A stretch of DNA of 6,325 nucleotides from Thermotoga sp. 4484_232 (GTDB taxonomy: Bacteria > Thermotogota > Thermotogae > Thermotogales > Thermotogaceae): positions 1 through 6,325 of the forward strand of contig MZGO01000042.1 in the NCBI GenBank assembly GCA_002084985.1, given 5' to 3'. The notes below the pieces were generated by a model that was given only the letters and a program-made list of their open reading frames with translations, did not search any database and had not been told where the DNA came from. How positions within the stretch are numbered: position 1 is the first letter of the stretch; the number at the start of each line of letters is the position of its first letter. The position numbers were made by a program, and so were the translations under genes. Of the stretch, positions 1-6,014 are shown one piece after another.

Positions 1-57
1 AAAAAACAAAGAGAATACGTAGAAAGGATCAAAGGGGAGGATAAGAAATGGTGGTGA
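1..57 (+). CDS. C-terminal end of an upstream gene (partial, unidentified)
   Basis: The frame beginning at base 1 is open to a TGA at 55-57 and reads KKQREYVERIKGEDKKWW, a charged, lysine/glutamate-rich tail typical of soluble proteins of this genome. Of the other two forward frames, one stops at 20-22 and the other at 42-44 after an arginine-rich, less protein-like stretch, so the first frame is the best choice but not certain. The stop would lie 10 bases inside the next gene, which starts at 48, an overlap that usually means translational coupling. DUF1015 genes in some bacteria sit next to serine-biosynthesis genes such as serA, but 18 residues are too few to test that here. Confidence 0.45.
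   Translation, partial: KKQREYVERIKGEDKKWW
34..40 (+). promoter_or_regulatory. ribosome binding site of the DUF1015 gene
   Basis: GGGGAGG lies 7 nt before the ATG at 48. It is a strong Shine-Dalgarno match located inside the coding end of the preceding gene, and it fixes the start of the DUF1015 protein at 48. Confidence 0.75.
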
Positions 58-1238
58 AACCTTTCAAAGGATTCAGACCCAGAAAGGATGTTGTCGAGAG
101 ATTCATCGTGAAACCTTATGATATCGTGAGCAGGGAAGAGGCAAGGAAGGAGATTCAAAAAAATCCCATATCATTCTACAAGGTTACAAAACCAGAGGCG
201 GAATTCACAGAAGATATCGATCCATCTTCAGACGATGTCATGAGAAAAGCTGGTATCCTTGTTCAGGACGACAGAGAATCCTTTTACGTTTACAGACAGA
301 TCATGGGAAAGCACATCCAAACGGGTCTGGTGGCTTTGTTCTCCGTTGACGAGTATCTGGAAGGTAAGATAAAGAAACACGAACTTACGAGAAAGAAGAA
401 AGAAGAGGAAAGGACAAAACACGTTTACTACACGAAAGCTCATACAGGACCTGTTTTCCTCATGTATCGATCAGATTCCGAAGTCAACGAATCTTTTCAA
501 AGGGTGGTAGAAACGAAGGAACCGGAAAACGTACTGATAGATGATGCAGGGATCGTTCACGAATTCTACGTCATCGATGATAAAAGACAAGTGGAGAGCA
601 TCAAAAAAGCCTTTGAAAAGGTGCAAGCCTTTTATATAGCGGATGGTCATCACAGAGCAGCGGCAGCGGTCAGAGCCAGTGACATGTTAAAAGGGGAAGT
701 AGACGATGACGAGAGAAATTACTTTTTGGGGATAGTTTTTCCACATGATGAACTCAGGATAATGGATTACAACAGAATTGTGAAGCACTCTATCGAAAAA
801 AAGGAGCTTTTAAGAAGGCTTGAAAAGGATTTCGAGATAGAAAGAGTGTACGAGCGCCCTTACAGGCCAAAGAAAAAACACGAAATAGGTTTGTACGTGG
901 GATCGGGTGAGTGGTACATCATGAAACCCTTGAATGTGCCTGAGGACACCTTATCGTCTCTGGACGTTGAAATACTGCAAAAAAAGGTTCTTTCTCCTAT
1001 ATTTGGAATAGAAGATCCAAGAACAGATGAAAGAATCGATTTCGTGGGAGGTATAAAGGGATTATGTATCCTTGAGAAGTTGGTTGACGAAGAGGGATGG
1101 GACTTCGCTTTCTCCATGTATCCAACAAGTGTGGAAGACCTTATGAAAATAGCTGATGAAGGAAAGATAATGCCACCCAAATCCACCTGGTTTGAACCAA
1201 AGCTGAAAAGTGGTTTTGTTGTTCATATAATGGGATGA
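48..1238 (+). CDS. DUF1015 family protein
   Basis: This 396-residue soluble protein has no signal peptide or membrane segment and matches the DUF1015 (COG4198) family in length and landmarks. The N-terminus opens with VKPFKGFRPRKDVVERF, close to the family's usual 'PFxgxRp' opening. HELTRKKKEEER at 111-122 corresponds to the conserved 'RHExT...' element. ADGHHRAAAA at 198-207 is the family's hallmark, and YNRIVK at 241-246 follows as in relatives. The GHHR block resembles the nucleotide-binding loop of ParB/sulfiredoxin-fold proteins, which include free serine kinases (SerK, SbnI); a kinase-like or nucleotide-binding role is therefore possible but is inference. The family's biochemical function is not established to my knowledge. 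The start is supported by a strong RBS at 34-40. A 49-bp gap separates it from the next gene in the same direction. Confidence 0.85.
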   Translation: MVVKPFKGFRPRKDVVERFIVKPYDIVSREEARKEIQKNPISFYKVTKPEAEFTEDIDPSSDDVMRKAGILVQDDRESFYVYRQIMGKHIQTGLVALFSVDEYLEGKIKKHELTRKKKEEERTKHVYYTKAHTGPVFLMYRSDSEVNESFQRVVETKEPENVLIDDAGIVHEFYVIDDKRQVESIKKAFEKVQAFYIADGHHRAAAAVRASDMLKGEVDDDERNYFLGIVFPHDELRIMDYNRIVKHSIEKKELLRRLEKDFEIERVYERPYRPKKKHEIGLYVGSGEWYIMKPLNVPEDTLSSLDVEILQKKVLSPIFGIEDPRTDERIDFVGGIKGLCILEKLVDEEGWDFAFSMYPTSVEDLMKIADEGKIMPPKSTWFEPKLKSGFVVHIMG

Positions 1239-1272
1239 ACTTTTTCGGTGATAGATGAGTCTTATTAGGTCA

Positions 1273-1280
1273 GAAGGAGG
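1273..1280 (+). promoter_or_regulatory. ribosome binding site deciding the GTG start of the YugP-like gene
   Basis: GAAGGAGG ends 7 nt before a GTG at 1288-1290. An in-frame ATG at 1255 would place this purine run inside the coding region (encoding RSEGGGK) and has no good SD of its own, so GTG 1288 is the preferred start. Confidence 0.75.
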
Positions 1281-1287
1281 TGGTAAA

Positions 1288-1983
1288 GTGTTCTTCCCAC
1301 TCTTTGATCCAACGATCATCATACTGATTCCTGCATTTCTCTTTGCATTATGGGCTCAGATTCTCGTTTCAAGTACCTTCAGCAAATACTCCAAAATCAA
1401 GTCCACAACGGGCTACACTGGTTTCGAACTCGCAAGGAGATTACTTGAAAGTGCCGGTATATACGATGTCTCGATAGAATACATCTCTGGGAGGCTCACT
1501 GACCATTACGATCCCAGAACGAAAGTTGTAAGGCTCTCATCTGCGACTTACAACGATTTTTCCGTGGCATCGCTTGGAGTTGTCGCTCATGAAATAGGAC
1601 ATGCTATACAGCATGCCCAGAATTACGCACCCCTTGTCATAAGAAATGCCATGGCCCCTGTCGTCACTTTCGGTTCAAACCTTGCATGGATACTCTTTCT
1701 GATAGGACTCATATTCTCCTCACCTTTTCTAATAAAGCTTGGTATCATATTCTTTATCCTGGTTGTCATATTCACGCTCATAACGCTGCCTGTAGAGATC
1801 GATGCTAGCAGAAGAGCCTTGAAATTACTCAGAGAGAGTGTTCTCATGCCCGAAGAGGAATTGAGGGGTGTGAAGAAAGTTCTGACAGCAGCGGCCATGA
1901 CTTACGTTGCCGCAGTTGCAACAGCTATTTTCCAGCTTCTGAGGATGATATTCATAGCCAGTATATTTGGTGATAGACAGTGA
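1288..1983 (+). CDS. YugP-type membrane zinc metallopeptidase
   Basis: A 231-residue integral membrane protein of the Zn_peptidase_2 (YugP, COG2738) family. Numbering from the GTG start, a hydrophobic segment at about 8-28 is followed by a soluble stretch and then the zinc-protease signature AHEIGHAIQHA at 100-110, in which H101 and H105 should bind zinc and E102 act as general base. Two hydrophobic segments follow (about 126-145 and 149-168). Next comes LPVEIDASRRA at about 168-178, a family hallmark whose glutamate is a candidate third zinc ligand. A last hydrophobic stretch near the C-terminus (about 198-226) completes the protein. Family members are about 220-230 residues, so it is full length. 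The substrate is unknown; a role in membrane-protein turnover is inference. Its TGA overlaps the GTG start of rsmB (GTGA), implying coupling. The alternative ATG at 1255 would add 11 residues and is disfavoured by the RBS. Confidence 0.88.
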   Translation: MFFPLFDPTIIILIPAFLFALWAQILVSSTFSKYSKIKSTTGYTGFELARRLLESAGIYDVSIEYISGRLTDHYDPRTKVVRLSSATYNDFSVASLGVVAHEIGHAIQHAQNYAPLVIRNAMAPVVTFGSNLAWILFLIGLIFSSPFLIKLGIIFFILVVIFTLITLPVEIDASRRALKLLRESVLMPEEELRGVKKVLTAAAMTYVAAVATAIFQLLRMIFIASIFGDRQ

Positions 1984-3275
1984 ACACAAGAGAGATAGCA
2001 AGTAGAGTTTTAAGGATTTTTGAGAAAAAGAAAAGAATACCTGAAGATGAGGTTAGAAGGGCTCTGTCCCGAATGGATGAGAGGGACAGAGCCTTTTTCA
2101 AAGAATTGGTATGGGGAGTCGTGAGAAAGAGAAGACTCCTCGACTGGTACATCGATAGATTTTTGAGGAGAAAGGAAATACCTCCTGCAGTGAGAGTGCT
2201 GCTCAGAATGGGGGTTTACCAGATCCTTTTCATGAATTCTGTTCCCAACTATGCAGCGGTCAACGAAACTGTTGCTCTTGCTGAGAATAAGAGCTTCAAG
2301 AGACTGATAAACGCTATTCTAAGAAAGGTGTCGAGCATAGAAATTGAAGAGCCGTCGGAATTGTCACTCAAGTATTCGCATCCGGAATGGCTTGTGAACT
2401 ATTGGAAAAGCTTTTTGAAAGAAGAAATTGTTGAGGAAATTCTCAGATGGAACATGGTACCTTCTCCCATTGTTCTGAGGGTCAACACGTTAAAGATAAC
2501 CAGAGAGGAATTGATGGGGATCTTGAGGGAAGAGGGACATGAGGTTTCAGAAACACCCCATTCTCCCGTTGGTATCTGGATAAAAAAGCTCGGGAAATCA
2601 CTCGATGACAGCAGAGTTCTATCGGAAGGCTTGGCCACCGTTCAGGGGGAATCATCCCAGATGGTTCCCTTCCTTATGGAGCTCGAATCAGGCCTTACGG
2701 TTCTCGATGTTTGCTCTTCCCCTGGTGGAAAAACCACCCACATAGCGGAGTTGATGAAAAATAAGGGAAAAATACTGGCTTTCGACATCTCCTTAGACAA
2801 AGTAGAGAAGGTTATAGAGAATGCGAAAAGACTCGGGATAGAGATTATAGACACGGGAGTCTTACCCGGTGAAAAGCTTTCAGAGATTGTAAAAGAAAAA
2901 TTCGACAGGATTTTGCTGGATGTTCCCTGTACATCTTTAGGGACCATAAGAAAGAATCCAGATGTTATGTGGAGAGTTAAGAGATCGGATTTCAAAAAAC
3001 TCTCAAAGCTTCAATATGAGCTCTTGTCCTCATCCTGGAAACTGCTCAAAGAAGGGGGAATACTGATATACAGTACCTGCACCGTTACCCTTGAGGAAAA
3101 CGGGAAAATCGTGGAAAAATTCCTGACAGAACACGATGACGTGGAGGTTCTGGATGTAAACGGTGAGATTTCGGAATTTGGAATAGATGGAATATGGGAT
3201 GGATACGGTTTTCTAATGCTGCCGGATGAGACGATAACACCTTTTTATGTATCCAAACTGAGAAAGATCGGTTGA
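1980..3275 (+). CDS. rsmB: 16S rRNA (cytosine967-C5)-methyltransferase RsmB
   Basis: A 431-residue protein matching RsmB (Sun/Fmu), the AdoMet-dependent enzyme that makes m5C967 (E. coli numbering) in 16S rRNA. Residues 1-120 form the NusB-like RNA-binding domain, with the typical DRAFFKELVWGVVR at 36-49 and NYAAVNETVALA at 90-101. The catalytic domain holds VQGESSQM (221-228), motif I VLDVCSSPGGKTTHIAEL (241-258) for AdoMet, the acidic residue D269 in AFDIS, motif IV LLDVPC with C317, GTIRKNPDVMW (321-331), and motif VI YSTCTV with the nucleophile C367. It is complete at both ends. It begins with GTG overlapping the stop of the preceding gene, and the NusB domain is intact only from this start. 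The last 31 bp are shared, antisense, with tmcAL. A terminator-like hairpin lies in codons 27-38. Other RNA m5C methyltransferases (RsmF/NSUN) are possible but lack the NusB domain. Confidence 0.94.
   Translation: MNTREIASRVLRIFEKKKRIPEDEVRRALSRMDERDRAFFKELVWGVVRKRRLLDWYIDRFLRRKEIPPAVRVLLRMGVYQILFMNSVPNYAAVNETVALAENKSFKRLINAILRKVSSIEIEEPSELSLKYSHPEWLVNYWKSFLKEEIVEEILRWNMVPSPIVLRVNTLKITREELMGILREEGHEVSETPHSPVGIWIKKLGKSLDDSRVLSEGLATVQGESSQMVPFLMELESGLTVLDVCSSPGGKTTHIAELMKNKGKILAFDISLDKVEKVIENAKRLGIEIIDTGVLPGEKLSEIVKEKFDRILLDVPCTSLGTIRKNPDVMWRVKRSDFKKLSKLQYELLSSSWKLLKEGGILIYSTCTVTLEENGKIVEKFLTEHDDVEVLDVNGEISEFGIDGIWDGYGFLMLPDETITPFYVSKLRKIG
2057..2098 (+). terminator. intrinsic-terminator-like hairpin within the rsmB coding region (possible attenuator)
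   Basis: GGCTCTGTCCC at 2060-2070 and GGGACAGAGCC at 2083-2093 are perfect inverted repeats: an 11-bp, mostly G-C stem with a 12-nt loop, followed immediately by TTTTT at 2094-2098. The AAG before the left arm can pair with the first T's, extending the stem. The T run is on the plus strand only, so the signal points in the direction of rsmB transcription. It begins 80 nt into the gene and encodes conserved NusB-domain residues (ALS... and RDRAF), so codon constraint could have created it by chance. Confidence 0.45.
2113..2141 (+). other. second inverted repeat in the rsmB 5' coding region
   Basis: GGGGAGTC at 2113-2120 can pair with GACTCCTC at 2134-2141 (eight pairs including one G-U) across a 13-nt loop. 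It starts 20 nt after the terminator-like hairpin. There is no T run after it, so by itself it is a hairpin and not a terminator. Confidence 0.35.
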
Positions 3276-4543
3276 ATCCTGAAATCCCTTTCCCCCTTTT
3301 TTTCACGATCGGATTTGAAGAAAAGGGAATGAACATTCGTTGCTTTTATATCGAGTAAGAGCTGCTCTTCAAAGAGCTCTGGATCAACATCCATATTTCT
3401 TTCCTCATCCTTCAATGCTTTTTCAAGAACTTTTCTATAAAGAGATACCGTTGATACGATGGGTAATTTTGAAGCCTTCTTCATTTTCGAAAGAAGATTC
3501 CTTCCAGATTCTGTGAAACCGAGTATTCTGAGATATTGAGGCCCTTTCTCGTTACTCCTCTCCACGAAGTCTTTTCTCATCTCAAAAAGCACGTACAGCA
3601 TCAACCTTCTTATCCTGGTGAAAGTGAACCTCTTACTTTTGACCTTCTCCATGAATTCTCCTATGCTGCTAGAAATTCTTGAAAATCTGTAAAACCTCTC
3701 GTCAAGCCCTTCTGAAAACCCATACAATTTTGAGAAATCGTCTCTATCTTTCAACCTCATGATTCCTAAAAGAAGCTTTTCCATATCCTCAAGAAAGACA
3801 GGGCCTCTTCCTTCTTCGAGTTCTCTACGTATCACCTCGAAACTCTCCTCTGGTACGGATTCTCTCACCAGGTCCATCTTCCTCTCCCTTATGAGCTTCC
3901 TTATAGACGTGGCACTCGATAACCTTCCTTTAAACTCTTCTTCTTTGTAATCTGCTCCCACTCTTTTTATGGTATGAGGGGTTATGCTTGAGCCAAGATC
4001 CAGAATTGCTCTCACATACTCAAGGCCCAGTATATCGTTAGATCTTTCTATCAACCTCACTTTCTCTGGATCCATGATTTTCAACTCCTCAACGTACCTC
4101 ATCAAAGCGTACTTCCTGGCGTTGGGGAACGAATATCCTTTTTTCAATTCCTCGTGAAGGAATTGGTTGTAAAGGTCAGGTTGTTCATGCAAGATTTCTG
4201 CTATCTTCTTCAAAAATTCAATATCGTTTGATTCACTTCCAAAAACGATGTCTGTAACAACACCTGTACCATCTAAAACCCCGATGGCTCCCCTCGCAAA
4301 CCCTCCCGCATCTTGAATGGCGTAAACTGTTGGGAGCTCAAAAACAACATCCACTCCCATCTTGAGTGCGATCTCTGCTCTTGAGAATTTATCTATAATT
4401 GCTGGCTCTCCCCTCTGGCAAAAGTTTCCACTCATGACCGCGATGGTGTAATCGGGTTTTATCAATTCTTTAGCTTTTTGGAGGTGAAAGAGATGCCCGT
4501 TGTGAAAGGGGTTGTATTCCACAACTATCCCCAGAACTCTCAT
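3245..4543 (-). CDS. tmcAL: tRNA(Met) cytidine acetate ligase TmcAL
   Basis: A 432-residue cytoplasmic protein of the TmcAL (YlbM, formerly DUF795) family. The Bacillus enzyme activates acetate with ATP and transfers the acetyl group to C34 of elongator tRNA-Met, giving ac4C at the anticodon wobble position. The N-terminus GIVVEYNPFHNGHLFHLQKA (5-24) carries the nucleotidylyltransferase HxGH-type motif (H14, H17). VMSGNFCQRGEPAIIDK (36-52), FGSES (101-105), SNDILGLEYVRAI (168-180) and SSATSIRKLI (209-218) are all in the expected order. The C-terminus ATNVHSLFFKSDREKKGERDF is in the family's usual frame. Length is close to the roughly 415 residues of B. subtilis YlbM. The ATG shares one base with the stop of the upstream membrane-protein gene (TAATG). 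Its SD lies in a palindrome at 4557-4571. The last 31 bp overlap rsmB tail to tail. Confidence 0.93.
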   Translation of the reverse strand: MRVLGIVVEYNPFHNGHLFHLQKAKELIKPDYTIAVMSGNFCQRGEPAIIDKFSRAEIALKMGVDVVFELPTVYAIQDAGGFARGAIGVLDGTGVVTDIVFGSESNDIEFLKKIAEILHEQPDLYNQFLHEELKKGYSFPNARKYALMRYVEELKIMDPEKVRLIERSNDILGLEYVRAILDLGSSITPHTIKRVGADYKEEEFKGRLSSATSIRKLIRERKMDLVRESVPEESFEVIRRELEEGRGPVFLEDMEKLLLGIMRLKDRDDFSKLYGFSEGLDERFYRFSRISSSIGEFMEKVKSKRFTFTRIRRLMLYVLFEMRKDFVERSNEKGPQYLRILGFTESGRNLLSKMKKASKLPIVSTVSLYRKVLEKALKDEERNMDVDPELFEEQLLLDIKATNVHSLFFKSDREKKGERDFRIQPIFLSLDT

Positions 4544-4989
4544 TACTTGACCAGTTCCCTCCTGAGGAGGGTAAGGTTCGTGACAAGGACGAGAAGGGTG
4601 AAAAGCGTGAAGAGTATCGAGATCAGCATGAAAGTTTTAGAATCCCCAGTACTTCCCAGGATCTCAACTCCCATCCACGCGAACCCATTCAGTATGATCC
4701 TGTAAACCTGGATGAACAGGGATATACCCGAAAACACAGCAGCGAGTGAAATGTGAATTGAAGGGTTATGACTCATAGATTTGGAGAGGGTGAAGAATCC
4801 CATGAAGAGTCCAGACATGGACAGAGAGGCTAGAGAGAACAGAAGCCATTTTGAAGCTGAGATCTTCAAATCCAGAATATCCCTGAACAGAGGGGCTATA
4901 TGATATATCCCGAAGTAGACAGATGTTCCAAGGAGGCCAACAGTCATGACAACTATTCCTAGAAAAAGGATCGCATAGAGTTTCCCCAT
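4543..4989 (-). CDS. small four-helix membrane protein, function unknown
   Basis: I do not recognise this 148-residue protein. Hydrophobic segments at about 4-28, 46-69, 78-102 and 117-141 suggest four transmembrane helices joined by short loops, ending in a basic tail (LLRRELVK) that should be cytoplasmic. No catalytic motif, cysteine pair or conserved charged residue in a helix stands out. The start is well supported: GAGGTGGG at 4993-5000 sits 3-5 nt from the ATG. It is sandwiched in an operon between the MBL-fold gene (17-bp gap) and tmcAL (1-bp overlap), so it is a real translated gene whose passage by ribosomes may control tmcAL. Whether it works with the exported MBL protein or is a mere neighbour cannot be told. 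Confidence 0.8.
   Translation of the reverse strand: MGKLYAILFLGIVVMTVGLLGTSVYFGIYHIAPLFRDILDLKISASKWLLFSLASLSMSGLFMGFFTLSKSMSHNPSIHISLAAVFSGISLFIQVYRIILNGFAWMGVEILGSTGDSKTFMLISILFTLFTLLVLVTNLTLLRRELVK
4557..4571 (-). promoter_or_regulatory. SD-sequestering palindrome before tmcAL
   Basis: The 15-nt palindrome CCCTCCTGAGGAGGG (plus strand) reads CCCTCCTCAGGAGGG on the minus strand. The right half, AGGAGGG, is the only good Shine-Dalgarno for the tmcAL ATG at 4543, at a rather long spacing of about 13 nt. In RNA the left half CCCUCC can pair with GGAGGG around a UCA loop, hiding the SD. The hairpin lies in the last codons of the upstream gene, so a ribosome finishing that gene would melt it. 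Confidence 0.5.
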
Positions 4990-4992
4990 AGT

Positions 4993-5000
4993 CCCACCTC
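4993..5000 (-). promoter_or_regulatory. ribosome binding site of the four-helix membrane protein
   Basis: On the minus strand GAGGTGGG precedes the ATG at 4989 by 3 nt (5 nt counted from GAGGTG). It lies in the 17-bp gap after the MBL gene. Confidence 0.65.
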
Positions 5001-5006
5001 AACACT

Positions 5007-5855
5007 TCAATTTTCCAGATCATCTCCTTTTATGATCCTTCCAACACCCACATTTATGAAATACTCTTTATATTCGTCCTCAAACATCTTCCTCGTCGTA
5101 TCACCTGAACAATGTGAGGCTCCAACGTAGCGTACTCCAAGCTTTTTGAAATCATTTATGATCTTCCTAATCTCATTTCTTGACTTCCCCATCAGGTGGA
5201 ATCCTCCCATCACCAGTAGCACATCCTTACCAAGTAGATCTTTCGCTTTGGCCACGATATTCACGATACCAGGGTGTGCACATCCGGTTATGACGATCAA
5301 CCCCTTGTCTGTATTCACGATTAAAGATTGCTCCTTTATCCAAAACCCCATCTCACCAGTCGTGTAAACTCCTTTGCATATTTCAGCAGGCTCGTGAATT
5401 TCCACTACCTTTGCTCCCAATGATCGAACATCCTCTTTGAATCTCTTATCAAACGATTTCAATAGATGAACGGTGACATTTGAGTTTTCCCTGAGAAAAC
5501 CAAAGAGTCCTCCAACATGGTCTCCATGAATATGAGAGAGGACTATGATATCGATGTTTTCAGGATGAATACCGAGTTTTTCCATGTTGTACAACAGGGT
5601 TGGCGCATCCCCACCCGTATCGAACAGAATGTTTTTTTCTGCACCTTCAATCACACAACTAAAACCCCATCCCGTTCTCAACCCTTCTTTGTACAGGTAG
5701 TTGTCGTACACCACAGTTATTTTCAGATTCTTCAAAAGTACTTCGGATGCCTGCATATCGATCCCTCCGCATGTCGTCACATTCTCATCCGTTCCAAAAG
5801 AGTAACTCACACAAGATATTAACATTATACCGATGAATATCAACATTTTGCACAT
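5007..5855 (-). CDS. exported metallo-beta-lactamase-fold hydrolase (COG1237 type)
   Basis: A 282-residue MBL-fold metal-dependent hydrolase. Numbered from the ATG at 5855, it has DTGGD at 79-83, the metal motif SHIHGDH at 107-113 (H108, H110, D112, H113), GCAHPG with H194, GGFH with H220 and ASHCSGD with H248. This is the arrangement of COG1237, often labelled dihydropterin-ribofuranosylaminobenzene-phosphate synthase by similarity to a methanogen protein; that name is not evidence of substrate. The N-terminus MCKMLIFIGIMLISC is a signal-peptide-like hydrophobic segment, and LISC at 12-15 fits a lipobox, so the enzyme is probably exported or lipid-anchored, unlike many cytoplasmic relatives. 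Start choice: AGAAGGA at 5862-5868 abuts the ATG at 5861 but is 6 nt from the ATG at 5855, so 5855 is preferred; 5861 would add two residues. Upstream lies the stop of a degenerate gene fragment. Confidence 0.85.
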   Translation of the reverse strand: MCKMLIFIGIMLISCVSYSFGTDENVTTCGGIDMQASEVLLKNLKITVVYDNYLYKEGLRTGWGFSCVIEGAEKNILFDTGGDAPTLLYNMEKLGIHPENIDIIVLSHIHGDHVGGLFGFLRENSNVTVHLLKSFDKRFKEDVRSLGAKVVEIHEPAEICKGVYTTGEMGFWIKEQSLIVNTDKGLIVITGCAHPGIVNIVAKAKDLLGKDVLLVMGGFHLMGKSRNEIRKIINDFKKLGVRYVGASHCSGDTTRKMFEDEYKEYFINVGVGRIIKGDDLEN

Positions 5856-5867
5856 AACCATTCCTTC

Positions 5868-6014
5868 TCATCCCCTTTTCTTCGCACACATTCTCAAAGC
5901 ACCTGGTATCGGATTACCCCCTGGAACTCTTTGCATGTACTCTCTGTACGAATCCCCAAACTTTTCCAGATTTTCCTTCTCTTCCTCCACCATCGCGAGG
6001 TGAAGAAGTAACAT
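5868..6014 (-). pseudogene. C-terminal fragment of an ICMT/PEMT-like membrane methyltransferase
   Basis: The open frame here ends LLLHLAMVEEEK... followed by EKFGDSYREYMQRVP and GNPIPGALRM. This is the characteristic tail of isoprenylcysteine carboxyl methyltransferase-like proteins (EE-x-FG-x-Y-x-Y-x-RVP). Only about 49 residues remain, whereas the family is 150-230 residues with several membrane helices and an AdoMet site further upstream, all missing here. In-frame possible starts (GTG 6086, ATG 6014, ATG 5993) have no Shine-Dalgarno. The frame upstream changes to transposase-like sequence, so the gene appears cut by an insertion or deletion. The stop at 5868-5870 overlaps the SD region of the MBL gene, so the intact ancestor was probably first in this operon. 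Confidence 0.6.

Noticed and set aside
1255..1287. ATG at 1255 as start of the YugP-like protein
   Set aside because: It would translate through the strong SD at 1273-1280 and adds an unlikely RSEGGGK stretch; GTG 1288 is well spaced from that SD.
1600..1615. Inverted repeat CATGCT-ATAC-AGCATG within the peptidase gene
   Set aside because: A short six-pair arm lying over the HEIGHAIQHA codons; most likely a by-product of coding His-Ala repeats, with no T run or other context.
2642..2995. 117-codon open frame antisense to rsmB
   Set aside because: It mirrors the conserved catalytic motifs of rsmB on the other strand, has a low-complexity Ser/Phe-rich composition and no RBS; a shadow frame.
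3292..3303. C5T7 run (A7G5 on the coding strand of tmcAL) as a slippage or frameshift site, or as the rsmB terminator
   Set aside because: The tmcAL reading frame continues into a family-like ending (ERDF...P) after the run, so no frameshift is needed, and no stable stem precedes the T run on the plus strand (AAATCC/GGATTT at 3282-3287 and 3311-3316 is short and flanks it instead of preceding it).
5517..5822. 101-codon plus-strand open frame antisense to the MBL gene
   Set aside because: It lies opposite the metal-binding motifs of a clear MBL gene, has no SD, and is not protein-like; a shadow frame.
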